Shown: in pieces, positions 36,097 through 45,122 of the stretch | How the letters are laid out: each line of letters starts with the position of its first letter | How positions within the stretch are numbered: position 1 is the stretch's first letter | Assembly: GCF_001027285.1 (NCBI RefSeq) | Contig: NZ_CP011509.1 | Location: 8,456,501-8,520,500, forward strand | DNA: 64,000 nucleotides | Origin: Archangium gephyra | GTDB lineage: Bacteria; Myxococcota; Myxococcia; Myxococcales; Myxococcaceae | Direction: 5' to 3' | The notes under the pieces: generated by a model | Database searches by the model: none | What the model was told of the DNA's origin: nothing | Seen by the model: only the letters and a program-made list of their open reading frames with translations | Made by a program: the position numbers and the translations under genes

Positions 36097-37686
36097 TCAG
36101 CCCACATGCAGGCGCTCACGGAAGTAGCGCCGGTACAGTTCGCAGCGTGGCAGCACGGCGGCCCCCTCCTGGCGCACCAGGCCCGCGCCTCTCAGGCGGA
36201 TGAACACGCTCTCGTCCGGACAGACGTTGCGGTGCAGCACCTCGCGCAGCCCCGACTTGAGCTGGGGCTGGCTGCCCAACCGGAAGAGCAGGTGGCGCAG
36301 GTGGTCTCCAAACGGCCCCCGGTCCTCCGCCGCCTGGGTGAACAGGTCCTCCACGCGCAGGCTGCTGCTGGCCACCAGGTACAGCGCCTTGCGGATGAGG
36401 TACGGGTGCCCGCCCAGCAGGGTGAAGAGCTCCTGCTCCTGCTTGGGCCCCAGCGGCGAGCCATGCCGCCGGTTGAGCTCCGCCACCTGCTCCGGGGCGA
36501 AGTCTCCCAGCTCCACGGTCTGCCCCACGTTGAAGGGAGACTGGGTCAGGTTCTTGATGAACAGGAAGGGCTCGGTGGACGTCACCAGGACGATGCCGAG
36601 CTTCTTCCAGACGGGCGTGGTCGGCAGCGCGCGGTTGTTGTGCCAGCTGCGCAGCATGCCGAAGAAGTCCGTGCCGAAAGGCAGCTCGAAGAGCGTCTCC
36701 ACCTCGTCCAGCCCCAGCACCAGGGGAGCGTCCAGGTTCTTCAGGATATGGCCGCTCATGTACAGCCCGCAGCGCTGGCTGCTGCCCATGGGCTTCTTCC
36801 AGTAGGTCTCCACCTGGTTCTCCAGCTCGAGCTGCTCACTCAGGGTGATGCAGAAGCGCTGGAAGAAGAGGTCCGGGTCGGAGAAGGTCTGGGTGTCGAA
36901 CTCCTGGAACGAGAGGTAGGCCACGCGCTTGCCGGCCTCGAGGGCGGAGGCCATGCCGCGCATGAGCAGCGAGCTCTTGCCCATCTGCCGGGCGCCCTTG
37001 ATGGTGACGGTGGTGCCCTGCTTCTGCGAGACGGCCCGCGTCACCGTGCCATCGGCGTCGCGCACCACATAGAAGGCCGACTGCGTGTCCATGGCCCCCT
37101 CGAGCGTCGCATCCAGCTCGAGCGGGGCCGACGGCAGGGGTTGTGACAGAGCGGCGGAGCCAGGAGGCGAGCCTCCGCTCATGGCCCTGGCGAGCTGCTC
37201 GAGCAGTTCTGGAGGATGCTCCTGGAAGGCGGTGCCCGTGGGCGAGGCCGCCGGTGCGGTGCCCCGCTGCAGGCCTCCGCTCATGGCCTTGCCGAGCTGC
37301 TCGAGCAGACGCGGCGTGTCCTCTGGTCCCTCCCACAGGGCCCAGTTGATGGCGCTGAGGTAGCCGCTCAGGGGCGGAGGCAGACGCTCGTGGTACGCGA
37401 CGCGGATGGGGAGCAGGACCGGCTGGCTCTTCTGGGTGTGGAGCCGGTACGCCAGTTCGATCTCCGTCTGGGCCATCTCACTGTTGACGGAGAAGGGCGA
37501 GAGCAGCGCGATGAAGAAGTCCGCCTGGCGGATCTCCGCGTCGATGCGCTCCACCCACTTCTCGCCCACGAGCATGGAGGTATCGATGAAGACCTCGTGA
37601 GTGGCCTTGAGCGCCTTGTAGAGCGCCTGGGCGAGGTCTTGATCGGGCGTGACATCGCGCTTGTAGCTGATGAAGACACGGGCCAT
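36097..37686 (-). CDS. TIR domain - AAA ATPase protein
   Basis: 529 residues. The TIR domain (about 1-150) opens MARVFISYKRD and contains FIALLSPFSVNSEMAQTEIE; a Glu near residue 75 is in the place of the NADase catalytic Glu. The linker holds two similar segments, LLEQLGKAMSGG and LLEQLARAMSGG. An AAA-like (AAA_35 type) ATPase follows, with P-loop GARQMGKSSLL (near 235) and Walker B LVLGLDEVETLFE (near 325). A winged-helix-like C-terminus ends it. TIR domains of this kind hydrolyse NAD or make nucleotide signals when triggered. The start chosen is MARVFIS; the longer frame is antisense-like sequence. It is third in the operon, 29 nt after the AAA-WD40 gene and 3 nt before CHAT. Confidence 0.85.
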   Translation of the reverse strand: MARVFISYKRDVTPDQDLAQALYKALKATHEVFIDTSMLVGEKWVERIDAEIRQADFFIALLSPFSVNSEMAQTEIELAYRLHTQKSQPVLLPIRVAYHERLPPPLSGYLSAINWALWEGPEDTPRLLEQLGKAMSGGLQRGTAPAASPTGTAFQEHPPELLEQLARAMSGGSPPGSAALSQPLPSAPLELDATLEGAMDTQSAFYVVRDADGTVTRAVSQKQGTTVTIKGARQMGKSSLLMRGMASALEAGKRVAYLSFQEFDTQTFSDPDLFFQRFCITLSEQLELENQVETYWKKPMGSSQRCGLYMSGHILKNLDAPLVLGLDEVETLFELPFGTDFFGMLRSWHNNRALPTTPVWKKLGIVLVTSTEPFLFIKNLTQSPFNVGQTVELGDFAPEQVAELNRRHGSPLGPKQEQELFTLLGGHPYLIRKALYLVASSSLRVEDLFTQAAEDRGPFGDHLRHLLFRLGSQPQLKSGLREVLHRNVCPDESVFIRLRGAGLVRQEGAAVLPRCELYRRYFRERLHVG

Positions 37687-37715
37687 GGGTCTCTCGGGGT
37701 GAGGCAGTGCGGATA

Positions 37716-40700
37716 TCAGGGCAGGCCGGGGCACGTCTTCCGGTAGGGTACAACCACGGCCACATCGGCGGGCCACTCCTGGGGAGTCAGGTTGCGGGGC
37801 AGCAGGGAGCACGCGACCTGGCTCCAGTCCTCGGGCCGCACGGGCCACACGCGCGCGGTGCCATCTCCGCTGGCGGTGGCCACGCGCGTGCCATCCGGGC
37901 TGAAGGCCACGGAGAGGACGCGGCTGGTGTGCGGCAGATGCGCGAGCCGGCGGCCGGTGGCGGCATCCCACAAGCGTGCCGATTCGTCCTCGCTGGCGGT
38001 GGCCACGCGCGTGCCATCCGGGCTGAAGGCCACGGCGGTGACGGTGTTGGCGTGCGGCAACAGCAGCCGCTGCTCGCCCGTGGCCACGTCCCACACGCGC
38101 GCGGAGATGTCCTCGCTGGCGGTGACCAGGCTCCTTCCGTCCGGGCTGAAGGCCAGGGAAGTGACGAAGAAGTCATGCTTCAGGGGCTCGCCCAGGGACT
38201 CACCGGTGGCCCTGTCCCACAGGCGCACGGTGTTGTCCTCGCTGGCGGTGGCCACGCGGGTGCCCTCCGGGCTGAAGACCACGGCGAGGATGCTGGCGCC
38301 GTGCCGCAGGGGGCCGGCCTGGAGCTCGCCGGTGGCCGCGTTCCACAGGCGCGCGGTGCCGTCATGACTGGCGGTGGCCACGCTCCCGCCCTCCGGGCTG
38401 AAGGCCACGGCGTTGACGGCGCTGTCATGGGAGAGCAGCGCCCGCTGGCGCCCCGTGGCGGCATCCCAGAGCCGTGCGGTCTTGTCCTCACTGGCGGTGA
38501 GGAGCGAGCCGCCGTCGGGGCTGAAGGCCACGGCCAGCACCTTGCCGCCATGAGGCAGGGACGCCAGGGACGCGCCCGTGGACGCGCTCCACAGCCGTGC
38601 CGTCTTGTCCTCGCTGGCGGTGGCCACGCGGGTGCCCTCCGGGCTGAAGGCCACGGCCCGGATGCGGGCGTCATGCCGCAAGGGCCTGGCCACGGGCTCG
38701 CCCTTGTCCACACGCCACAGGCGCGCGGCGTTGTCCTCGCTGGCGGTGACCACGGTCCTGCCATCGGGGCTGAAAGCCGTGGCGGTGACGGCCTTTTCGT
38801 GCGGCAGGAGTACGAGCGGCGGGCGGGGAGCGACCTCCCACAGCCGCGCCATCTTGTCATCGCTGGCGGTGGCCACGCGCTTGCCATCCGGACTGAAGGC
38901 GACACCGTTGACGGCCTTGTCATGGGGAAGGAACACGAGCGGCCGTCCGGTCTCCACCTCCCACAGGCGCGCCGTCTTGTCGCTGCTGGCGGTGGCCAGG
39001 CGCTTGCCATCCGGACTGAAGGCCACGGACATGACGGCCTTGTCATGGGACAGCACCACACTCCTGGGCAGGCGGGTCGCCACCTCCCAGAGCCGGGCGC
39101 TCCTGTCATCGCTGGCCGTGGCCACGAGCGTGCCATCCGGACTGAAGGCCACGGCGTTGACGGCCTGTGGATGGAGCAGGTGCCCGGGCTGGAGCTCCCC
39201 ATTGGACGTCTTCCACAGGCGCACGGTCCTGTCCGTGCTGGCGGTGGCCAGCAACTTCCCATCCGGGCTGAAGGCCACGGCGTTGACGCGGCGCAGATGT
39301 TGCCGCAGGGGCTCGCTCAGGGGCTGGCCGGTGGCCGTGCTCCACAAGCGCGCGGTGTTGTCATCACTGCCGGTGGCCAGGCTCTTGCCGTCCGGACTGA
39401 AGGCCACGGCGTTGATACTGAAGGCCACGGCGTTGATGGAGACGCCATGGCCGAAGGCCGTGGGCAGCTTCTTCCCGTCGGCGGTGTTCCACAGCCGCAC
39501 GTGGCCATTGTCACTCGCGGTGGCCACGAGCGTGCCATCCGGGTTGAAGGCCGCGGCGGTGACGGGGCTGTCGTGGGGCAGCACGGCCCGCTCGCGGCCC
39601 GTGGCGGCGTCCCACAACCGTGCCTTCTTGTCCTCACTGGCGGTGATGACCAGGCCCGCCGCGGGGCTGAAGGCCACCGCCAGGACGTTGTCCTCGTGGG
39701 CCAGGCGGGCCTGGGGCTGACGGAGCTGGACGAGTCCCCGGATGAGCGAGTCCATGGCCTCGGCGGAGGGATGGATGCGCGCGGCTTCCAGGGAGAGCGC
39801 GGTGCTGACGGGCAGGGCCGAGGAGGCTCCGAGCAGCGTGGCATTCGCCTGGTTCACGAACACATAGGAGGCGGCCTCGTTCAGCTTCTGCTCGGCCTGG
39901 GTCCTGGCGTGGGAGATCTCCAGCTCCGCCAGTTCCTTCTTCTCCAGGGCCAGGCTCGCCTCTCCCTTCAGCCGCTGCGCGTCCCTGCGGAACCTGTCGG
40001 CCTCGTCCTTGGCCTGGAGGGCGTCCTTCTGGAGCCTCTGCGCATCCTGCTTCGCCTGGGCCGCATCTTCCTGCGCCTGGGCCCGGATCCTCTCGGCATC
40101 CTGTTGCACCGAGAGCATATTGGCCTCGGCCTTGGCATTGGTCTCCCGCGCCTTGCCCAACTCCTCGACGACCGCCTTGCGATTCCGCTCCGCGTCCGCC
40201 AGCCGCATGAACAGCAGCACGGAGAGGGGCAGGAGCACGGCGAAGCCGGTGATGACGAGCCCGAGGGCGGCCAGCCGCACCACCCGCCAATCCACCGGGA
40301 GCTGGGTCCGGGCCCAGGCCACGGTGAAGACGCGCTCGTAGATGGCGTTGCGTACCCGCAGCACCTCGCCCTCGCGGCGCACCACGCCCGAGAGTTTGAG
40401 GTGCGCCTTCACCAGCACGCGCTCCTCGTCGAGCACCCGGCGGCCGCGCCGGATGTCCTGGTAGGTCCTGAGCACCCGCTCGGGCTCCGGCGCGCGCCGG
40501 GTGAGCATGTCGCGGACGAACACCAGGTTGTTGTCCTGGAAGCTCTTCTCCGCGAAGAAGGTCCGCTCCACCACCTCCCGCACACCCTCGAGGGTCCAGG
40601 CGCCGCCGCCGGTCCGCTGCGCGTGGTGGTCGACGAGGGCCTGGCACAGCCGCTGCGTCAGGTAGGGGTGTCCGCCCGTCCAGGACAGCACCCACTCCAG

Positions 40701-41420
40701 CACCCGCCTGCCCTCCTCGGGCGAGCTGCCCAGCCCCTCGGCCAGTGGCGCCGCCTCCTCCAGGGTGAAGTCCGTGAGCTCCACGCGCTGCCCGAGGTTG
40801 AAGGGGGTGCGCTTCTCGTCCTGGATGAGGTCTCCCGGCGTGGCCACGCCCACGAGCACGAAGGAGAGCCGCTCCAGCTCCGGGTTGCCGGCCCGCGCGT
40901 TGTAGAGGTAGCGGATGGCGGCGTAGAAATCGTCGGTGAAGCCCATGCCGAGGGTGGTGTCGATCTCGTCCACGAACACCACCACGCGCTGCTTCACCTC
41001 GGAGAGCACCACCTCTTCCAGGAAGCGCGTCATGCGCTGCACGGGCCCCTGGTCGCGATGGAGGCCCCACCAGTCCGTCACGTCCGTGCTCAGCTCGAGC
41101 TGCTCCTGGAGGACGACCAGCAGGCCCACGTACCACTGGTCCGCCGTCACCTGCTTGCCGATGCGCGTCAGGTCGATGATGACCGAGCGGATGCCCTCTT
41201 CGTAGAGCTGCTCGGCGGTGCGAACCATCAGGCTCGACTTGCCCATCTGCCGCGCCGTCAGGACGAAGGCGAAGGTGCCGGCCCGGCACAACTCCAGCAT
41301 CTCCGGGTCCGCTCGCCGGGCCAGGTAGACACCCCCACCCGCCTGCACGGTTCCGCCGACTGTGTACAGGGGCGTGTCGCTCACGCCGCGAGTATCATCG
41401 GACGCCGCCCGCGCGTCCAT
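37716..41420 (-). CDS. AAA ATPase - transmembrane - coiled coil - WD40 protein
   Basis: 1234 residues. The AAA_35-type ATPase (about 30-360) has P-loop TARQMGKSSLM (near 57) and Walker B VVVFVDEIDTTLG (near 150). A single hydrophobic helix lies at about 380-405 (AALGLVITGFAVLLPLSVLLF), then an Ala/Gln/Lys/Asp coiled coil to about 510, then 15 WD40 repeats (about 570-1200) such as VATASEDKTARLWDAATG. If the helix spans the membrane, ATPase and propellers lie on opposite sides, an unusual layout for a sensor. Repeat 3 carries an exact 21-bp duplication (39396-39437). RQMGKSSL is shared with the TIR protein, so the two ATPases may pair. ATG at 41420 lies 6 nt after the isochorismatase stop. Confidence 0.85.
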   Translation of the reverse strand: MDARAASDDTRGVSDTPLYTVGGTVQAGGGVYLARRADPEMLELCRAGTFAFVLTARQMGKSSLMVRTAEQLYEEGIRSVIIDLTRIGKQVTADQWYVGLLVVLQEQLELSTDVTDWWGLHRDQGPVQRMTRFLEEVVLSEVKQRVVVFVDEIDTTLGMGFTDDFYAAIRYLYNARAGNPELERLSFVLVGVATPGDLIQDEKRTPFNLGQRVELTDFTLEEAAPLAEGLGSSPEEGRRVLEWVLSWTGGHPYLTQRLCQALVDHHAQRTGGGAWTLEGVREVVERTFFAEKSFQDNNLVFVRDMLTRRAPEPERVLRTYQDIRRGRRVLDEERVLVKAHLKLSGVVRREGEVLRVRNAIYERVFTVAWARTQLPVDWRVVRLAALGLVITGFAVLLPLSVLLFMRLADAERNRKAVVEELGKARETNAKAEANMLSVQQDAERIRAQAQEDAAQAKQDAQRLQKDALQAKDEADRFRRDAQRLKGEASLALEKKELAELEISHARTQAEQKLNEAASYVFVNQANATLLGASSALPVSTALSLEAARIHPSAEAMDSLIRGLVQLRQPQARLAHEDNVLAVAFSPAAGLVITASEDKKARLWDAATGRERAVLPHDSPVTAAAFNPDGTLVATASDNGHVRLWNTADGKKLPTAFGHGVSINAVAFSINAVAFSPDGKSLATGSDDNTARLWSTATGQPLSEPLRQHLRRVNAVAFSPDGKLLATASTDRTVRLWKTSNGELQPGHLLHPQAVNAVAFSPDGTLVATASDDRSARLWEVATRLPRSVVLSHDKAVMSVAFSPDGKRLATASSDKTARLWEVETGRPLVFLPHDKAVNGVAFSPDGKRVATASDDKMARLWEVAPRPPLVLLPHEKAVTATAFSPDGRTVVTASEDNAARLWRVDKGEPVARPLRHDARIRAVAFSPEGTRVATASEDKTARLWSASTGASLASLPHGGKVLAVAFSPDGGSLLTASEDKTARLWDAATGRQRALLSHDSAVNAVAFSPEGGSVATASHDGTARLWNAATGELQAGPLRHGASILAVVFSPEGTRVATASEDNTVRLWDRATGESLGEPLKHDFFVTSLAFSPDGRSLVTASEDISARVWDVATGEQRLLLPHANTVTAVAFSPDGTRVATASEDESARLWDAATGRRLAHLPHTSRVLSVAFSPDGTRVATASGDGTARVWPVRPEDWSQVACSLLPRNLTPQEWPADVAVVVPYRKTCPGLP

Positions 41421-41426
41421 GGACCG

Positions 41427-41975
41427 CTAGCGGACGGCGGCGGAGACCTTCTTGAACTCGGGGGTGCCCGCGCACCCGAGCAGATCGAACAGCACGGCCT
41501 CCACGGTGACGATGTGGGCACCCGCCTCGCGGCACATGTCCAGGCCCACCCGCCGGTCCTCCGGGTGGCGAGACATCACGGCGTCCGCGCAGAGGAACGG
41601 GGTGAAGCCCTTGTCCGCCAGGTCGCGCACCGTCTGGAAGACACACACGTGCGTCTCCATGCCGATCAGGATGACCTGCTTGCGCTCGCCCAGCCGAGTG
41701 GCCACCTCCGGCACGCAGGCGGTGAAGTCGATCTTCTCCACGGCGGAGTAGTTGCCCAGCCGCATCTTCACCAGCGAGTGCGTGGGCCCCAAACCTTTGG
41801 GGTACTGCTCGGTGACGAGGATGGGCAGCTCGAGTGCCTTGGCACCCTCGATGGCGGCATTGGTGCGGTTGAGCATCCGGTCGAGCGCGTCCCGCTCCAT
41901 GGCGGCGGTCAGGCGCTCCTGGATGTCCACGACGAGCAGCGAGGCCTGGTCTCTCTTGAGGCGGAAGGTGGGCAT
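41427..41975 (-). CDS. Isochorismatase-family cysteine hydrolase (ISOC1/2-like)
   Basis: 182 residues with the alpha/beta isochorismatase fold. The catalytic Asp lies in LLVVDIQERL, a Lys in EQYPKGLGPTH, and the nucleophile Cys in LIGMETHVCVFQT. The Asp-His-His zinc site of nicotinamidases is not visible, and the pattern is closer to the ISOC1/2 group of unknown substrate. ATG at 41975 has GAGGAG 7 nt upstream. The stop is only 6 nt from the AAA-WD40 start, so it may lead that operon, or the later genes may have been inserted behind a housekeeping gene. Confidence 0.88.
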   Translation of the reverse strand: MPTFRLKRDQASLLVVDIQERLTAAMERDALDRMLNRTNAAIEGAKALELPILVTEQYPKGLGPTHSLVKMRLGNYSAVEKIDFTACVPEVATRLGERKQVILIGMETHVCVFQTVRDLADKGFTPFLCADAVMSRHPEDRRVGLDMCREAGAHIVTVEAVLFDLLGCAGTPEFKKVSAAVR

Positions 41976-42096
41976 GAACGGACTCCTCTCGGTTGGGAGC
42001 CCAGCCTTCCCCGAAGCCCCGCCCACTCGTCAAGCACGCCCCACTCGGAGACGCGGGAGATTGACGCCCCCCCAACGCGTGACCAAGCTCGCGGAC

Positions 42097-42498
42097 ATGA
42101 AGGGACATGCCCGCAACCTGATGACCGCGCCGGTGAAGTCCGTCTCCCTGGGGACGCCGCTGTCCGACATCGCCATCCTGCTCGTCGAGGAGCGCATCAG
42201 TGGTGCGCCGGTGACGGACGACGATGGGCGGGTGCTGGGCATGATCAGCGAGCTGGACATCATGAACGCCCTGCTCCGGGGCCTGCCGCTGCGCACCCCG
42301 GTGGACGAGGTGATGACCTCGCCCGTGCAGACGGTGAACGAGTTCGATCTCACCGACGAGGTGATGGAGCTCTTCCGCAAGCACCGCATCCACCACCTGC
42401 CCGTGGTGCGCGAGGAGAAGCTGCTGGGGATGATCACCCCCTCGGACGTCATCCGCTTCCTGGCCGAGGACCTGCCCGAGAACGGCCGGATGGCCTGA
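42097..42498 (+). CDS. Two-CBS-domain protein
   Basis: 133 residues made of a tandem CBS pair that binds adenosyl nucleotides: ARNLMTAPVKSVSLGTPLSD with GRVLGMISELDIMNALL, then VDEVMTSPVQTVNEFDLTDE with EKLLGMITPSDVIRFLAEDL. No effector domain is attached. The start is uncertain; ATG at 42097 begins the first domain directly, while GTG at 42079 and TTG at 42061 are in frame, and the latter has CGGAG at 10 nt. Divergent from the isochorismatase. The partner protein is unknown. Confidence 0.85.
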   Translation: MKGHARNLMTAPVKSVSLGTPLSDIAILLVEERISGAPVTDDDGRVLGMISELDIMNALLRGLPLRTPVDEVMTSPVQTVNEFDLTDEVMELFRKHRIHHLPVVREEKLLGMITPSDVIRFLAEDLPENGRMA

Positions 42499-42540
42499 GA
42501 CACGGGACAGCGGGGAGCGCGTGCGGTATGCGGGAGCGCG

Positions 42541-43386
42541 ATGAGCGACCCCCTGCACCTGGATGATTGGGGTGGCACCGGCCCGGTGCTGCACCTCGCG
42601 CACGCCAACGGCTTCCCCCCGGGCACCTACCGCAAGCTCATCGAGCGCCTCAAGACGCGCCACCACGTCTTCACCCTGCGCAGCCGCGGCCTCGTGCCGG
42701 GGACGGATCCACACTCCCTGCGGGACTGGGAGGACATGGCCGATGACCTCGCCGGGGCCCTGCGCGCGCGCGGCCTGGAGGGCGTGGTGGGCGTGGGCCA
42801 CAGCATGGGCGGCGTGGCCACCCTGCTCGCCTCGGTGAAGAACCCGGGCCTCTTCCGGGCCGTGGTGGCGTTGGATCCGGTGCTGTTCACGGGCACGCGG
42901 CTGCTGGCCATCCAGGCGCTGACGCTGCTCGGGATGCGGAGCCGGGTTCCTCCCGCGAGCCTGGCCCGCCGCCGCCGCGAGACGTGGGGCTCGCGCGAGG
43001 AGGCCGCCACGAGCTACCGCAAGAAGCCCCTCTTCCGGCGCTTCGACCCCGAGTGCTTCCAGGACTACCTCACCCACGGCCTCACCGAGGTGCCCGGAGG
43101 CGGCTTCCGGCTCACCATCCCCACCGCCTGGGAGGCCCGCATCTTCGAGACCTCACCGCGCGGGGTGTGGCGCAAGCTGCGCTCGGTGAAGGTGCCCACG
43201 CTCGTGCTGCGCGGGAGCGACTCGGACACGCTCCTGCCGGAGGCCCTGGCGCGCGCCGGACGGACCATCCCCGGAGCCCGCGCCGAGGAGCTGCCCGGCA
43301 CCCACCTCTTCCCGCTGGAGCACCCGGAGGAGTGCGGTCAGCGCCTCCTCACGTTCCTCGAGGAGGCGGCCCCGCACCGGGCGTGA
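42541..43386 (+). CDS. Alpha/beta-fold hydrolase
   Basis: 281 residues with a classic alpha/beta hydrolase layout. LHLAHANGFPPGTYR gives the oxyanion loop, VVGVGHSMGGVATLL the nucleophile elbow with Ser, VLRGSDSDTLLP the acid, and LPGTHLFPLEHPEE the catalytic His. There is no signal peptide. It resembles cytosolic carboxyl-esterase or haloalkane-dehalogenase-like members; the substrate is unknown. ATG at 42541 has GGAG 4 nt upstream. It lies 42 nt after the CBS gene on the same strand. Confidence 0.88.
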   Translation: MSDPLHLDDWGGTGPVLHLAHANGFPPGTYRKLIERLKTRHHVFTLRSRGLVPGTDPHSLRDWEDMADDLAGALRARGLEGVVGVGHSMGGVATLLASVKNPGLFRAVVALDPVLFTGTRLLAIQALTLLGMRSRVPPASLARRRRETWGSREEAATSYRKKPLFRRFDPECFQDYLTHGLTEVPGGGFRLTIPTAWEARIFETSPRGVWRKLRSVKVPTLVLRGSDSDTLLPEALARAGRTIPGARAEELPGTHLFPLEHPEECGQRLLTFLEEAAPHRA

Positions 43387-43395
43387 GCGCGGCCC

Positions 43396-45111
43396 TCAGC
43401 AGGAGACATTCTCCAGCGCGCGAAGCGGGATGACGTTGACGGGCCTCGAGGCCGCCACGCTCACCCCACCCCGGCCCACGAGGAAGGCCCGGGCGCGCCG
43501 GAGCTCCGGCAGCTGTGGATCCGCGTCACGCCAGCAGTCCAGGAAGGAGGCGAAGGCGGAAGCCGCCTCGGCGAAGGAGCCCCGGGCCACGTGCACCTCG
43601 GCGAGGAGGAGCCAGGCATGGCCACTGCCGGACCGCTCCTTCACGAGCGCCTCGGCCAGCTCCACCGCCTTGTCCTCACGGCCGCCACGCATCCGCGAGC
43701 GGGCCAGCGTCTCACGGGCGGGGCGGGAGAAGGCGGAGGGCCCCGGCGCACGCAGCCGGCGCTCCAGCCGCATGGCCTTGATGAGCGAGGCCTCGGCGCG
43801 GGCGAAGTCCCCCTGACGTGACTCCAGGGCGCCCCGCAGCTCACACGCCGCCAGCTCCACCACCCGGGCGACGTCGCGCGGGCAGAGCAGACGGTGCTCG
43901 GCCTTGCGCTCCTCGGACAGCGGCGGGTGCAGCGCGTCGAGCTCGTCACACACCCGCTCCGCCTCCACCAGCTTGCCCGTCTCCAGGGCGCGCAGTCCCC
44001 GGGCATACGTCTCCATGCCGGTGAGCAATCCCCGCTCGGCCACGCTCGACTCCGGCGAGAGCTCCACGCGCAGGTCCGCCGCCGCGCGCCAGAAGCCGAA
44101 GCGCAGGTGCACGCTGGAGAGCGCACCGGCGGCGAACACGAGCGCCTGTCCGGAGTGCGGCGTCATCGACTCCACGCGCTGGCGCAGACGGCGCGCCCAG
44201 GCCTGGGCCTCGCCATACCGTCCCGCGTCGGCACACGCCTGGACGAGCAGGCGCAGCGCCAGGCCCGCGGCGGGTGCGGCGGACTCGGGCAGGGACTCCT
44301 GGGAGAGCCAGGCGTCATCCGCGGCCACCACCGCCTCGAGCACCTCGCGGGCCTCGCGGGTGTGGCCGGTGCGCAGCATCAACCGGCCGGAGCCGAGCAG
44401 GGCCGTCCCCACGCGAGGCGCCAGCAGCCGCAGGCGCCGGGCGCTCTCCAGGGCCGCCTCGGGCCGGGCGCTCTCCACCATCACCTGCACCCAGGCGTGG
44501 TGGACGCCCTCGTGGTGGGGGTGCGTGCGCAGCAACTCGCGCAGCAGGGCCTGGGCGTAGGGCTGGCCCGCGCCGGGACGCCCATCCGGCTCGTACCCAT
44601 CCGAGAGGAAACCGGCGAGCAGCAGGCGCGCCTCGGCGTCCTCGGGGAAGTTGTCGACGAGCGCCTCCATCTCCCGCACGAAGCCGTGGCGGCCGTTGGC
44701 GGGGCCCTTGTCCGCCAGGAAGGTGGCCGCGACGATGTAGCGCTGCTCCGCGTCCGAGGTGCCCTCGCTGAGGGTGAGCGCCTTGTGGATGGCGTCCGCC
44801 CGATCCGTCGCGAAGCGCGCGCCGGCACCGCGCGTCAGGGCCAGGCCCCAGTACGCCATGGCGAGCTGGGGATCCCGCCGGGCGGCCTCCGCGAAGGAGC
44901 GCCGCGCCTCGGCGCCCCAACCGAGGTGCATCAGACGCAGGCCCTGGTCGAAGTACGCCTGGGCCAGGGGAACCCGGGTGCTCACCTCGAGGTGCGCGCG
45001 TCCCAGCCCCTCGTGCAACGGAGGCGTGGGCAGCTCCAGGTCGGGGACGTCGTCCCAGGGCGTGGAGGGGAAGAGGGAAGGCTCCTCGGCTCGAAGGTGT
45101 CGCGTCAGCAT
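43396..45111 (-). CDS. TPR-repeat protein
   Basis: 571 residues, almost entirely paired helices of TPR type. Examples are LAQAYFDQGLRLMHLGWGAEARRSF near residue 55, LRLLVQACADAGRYGEAQAWA in the middle, and AWLLLAEVHVARGSFAEAASAF near the end. No catalytic domain, signal peptide or membrane helix is seen, so it is probably a cytosolic scaffold. The ATG at 45111 was chosen over longer frames because the upstream part is the neighbouring gene in another frame. It lies 11 nt after the 201-residue hypothetical gene, and both belong to a long minus-strand run. Confidence 0.78.
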   Translation of the reverse strand: MLTRHLRAEEPSLFPSTPWDDVPDLELPTPPLHEGLGRAHLEVSTRVPLAQAYFDQGLRLMHLGWGAEARRSFAEAARRDPQLAMAYWGLALTRGAGARFATDRADAIHKALTLSEGTSDAEQRYIVAATFLADKGPANGRHGFVREMEALVDNFPEDAEARLLLAGFLSDGYEPDGRPGAGQPYAQALLRELLRTHPHHEGVHHAWVQVMVESARPEAALESARRLRLLAPRVGTALLGSGRLMLRTGHTREAREVLEAVVAADDAWLSQESLPESAAPAAGLALRLLVQACADAGRYGEAQAWARRLRQRVESMTPHSGQALVFAAGALSSVHLRFGFWRAAADLRVELSPESSVAERGLLTGMETYARGLRALETGKLVEAERVCDELDALHPPLSEERKAEHRLLCPRDVARVVELAACELRGALESRQGDFARAEASLIKAMRLERRLRAPGPSAFSRPARETLARSRMRGGREDKAVELAEALVKERSGSGHAWLLLAEVHVARGSFAEAASAFASFLDCWRDADPQLPELRRARAFLVGRGGVSVAASRPVNVIPLRALENVSC

Positions 45112-45122
45112 GGTGACCTCAC

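Noticed and set aside
41427-41975. Nicotinamidase partner for the TIR NADase
   Set aside because: The protein is in the isochorismatase superfamily, but the Asp-x-His metal site of nicotinamidases is not visible. Closeness to the operon alone is weak evidence.
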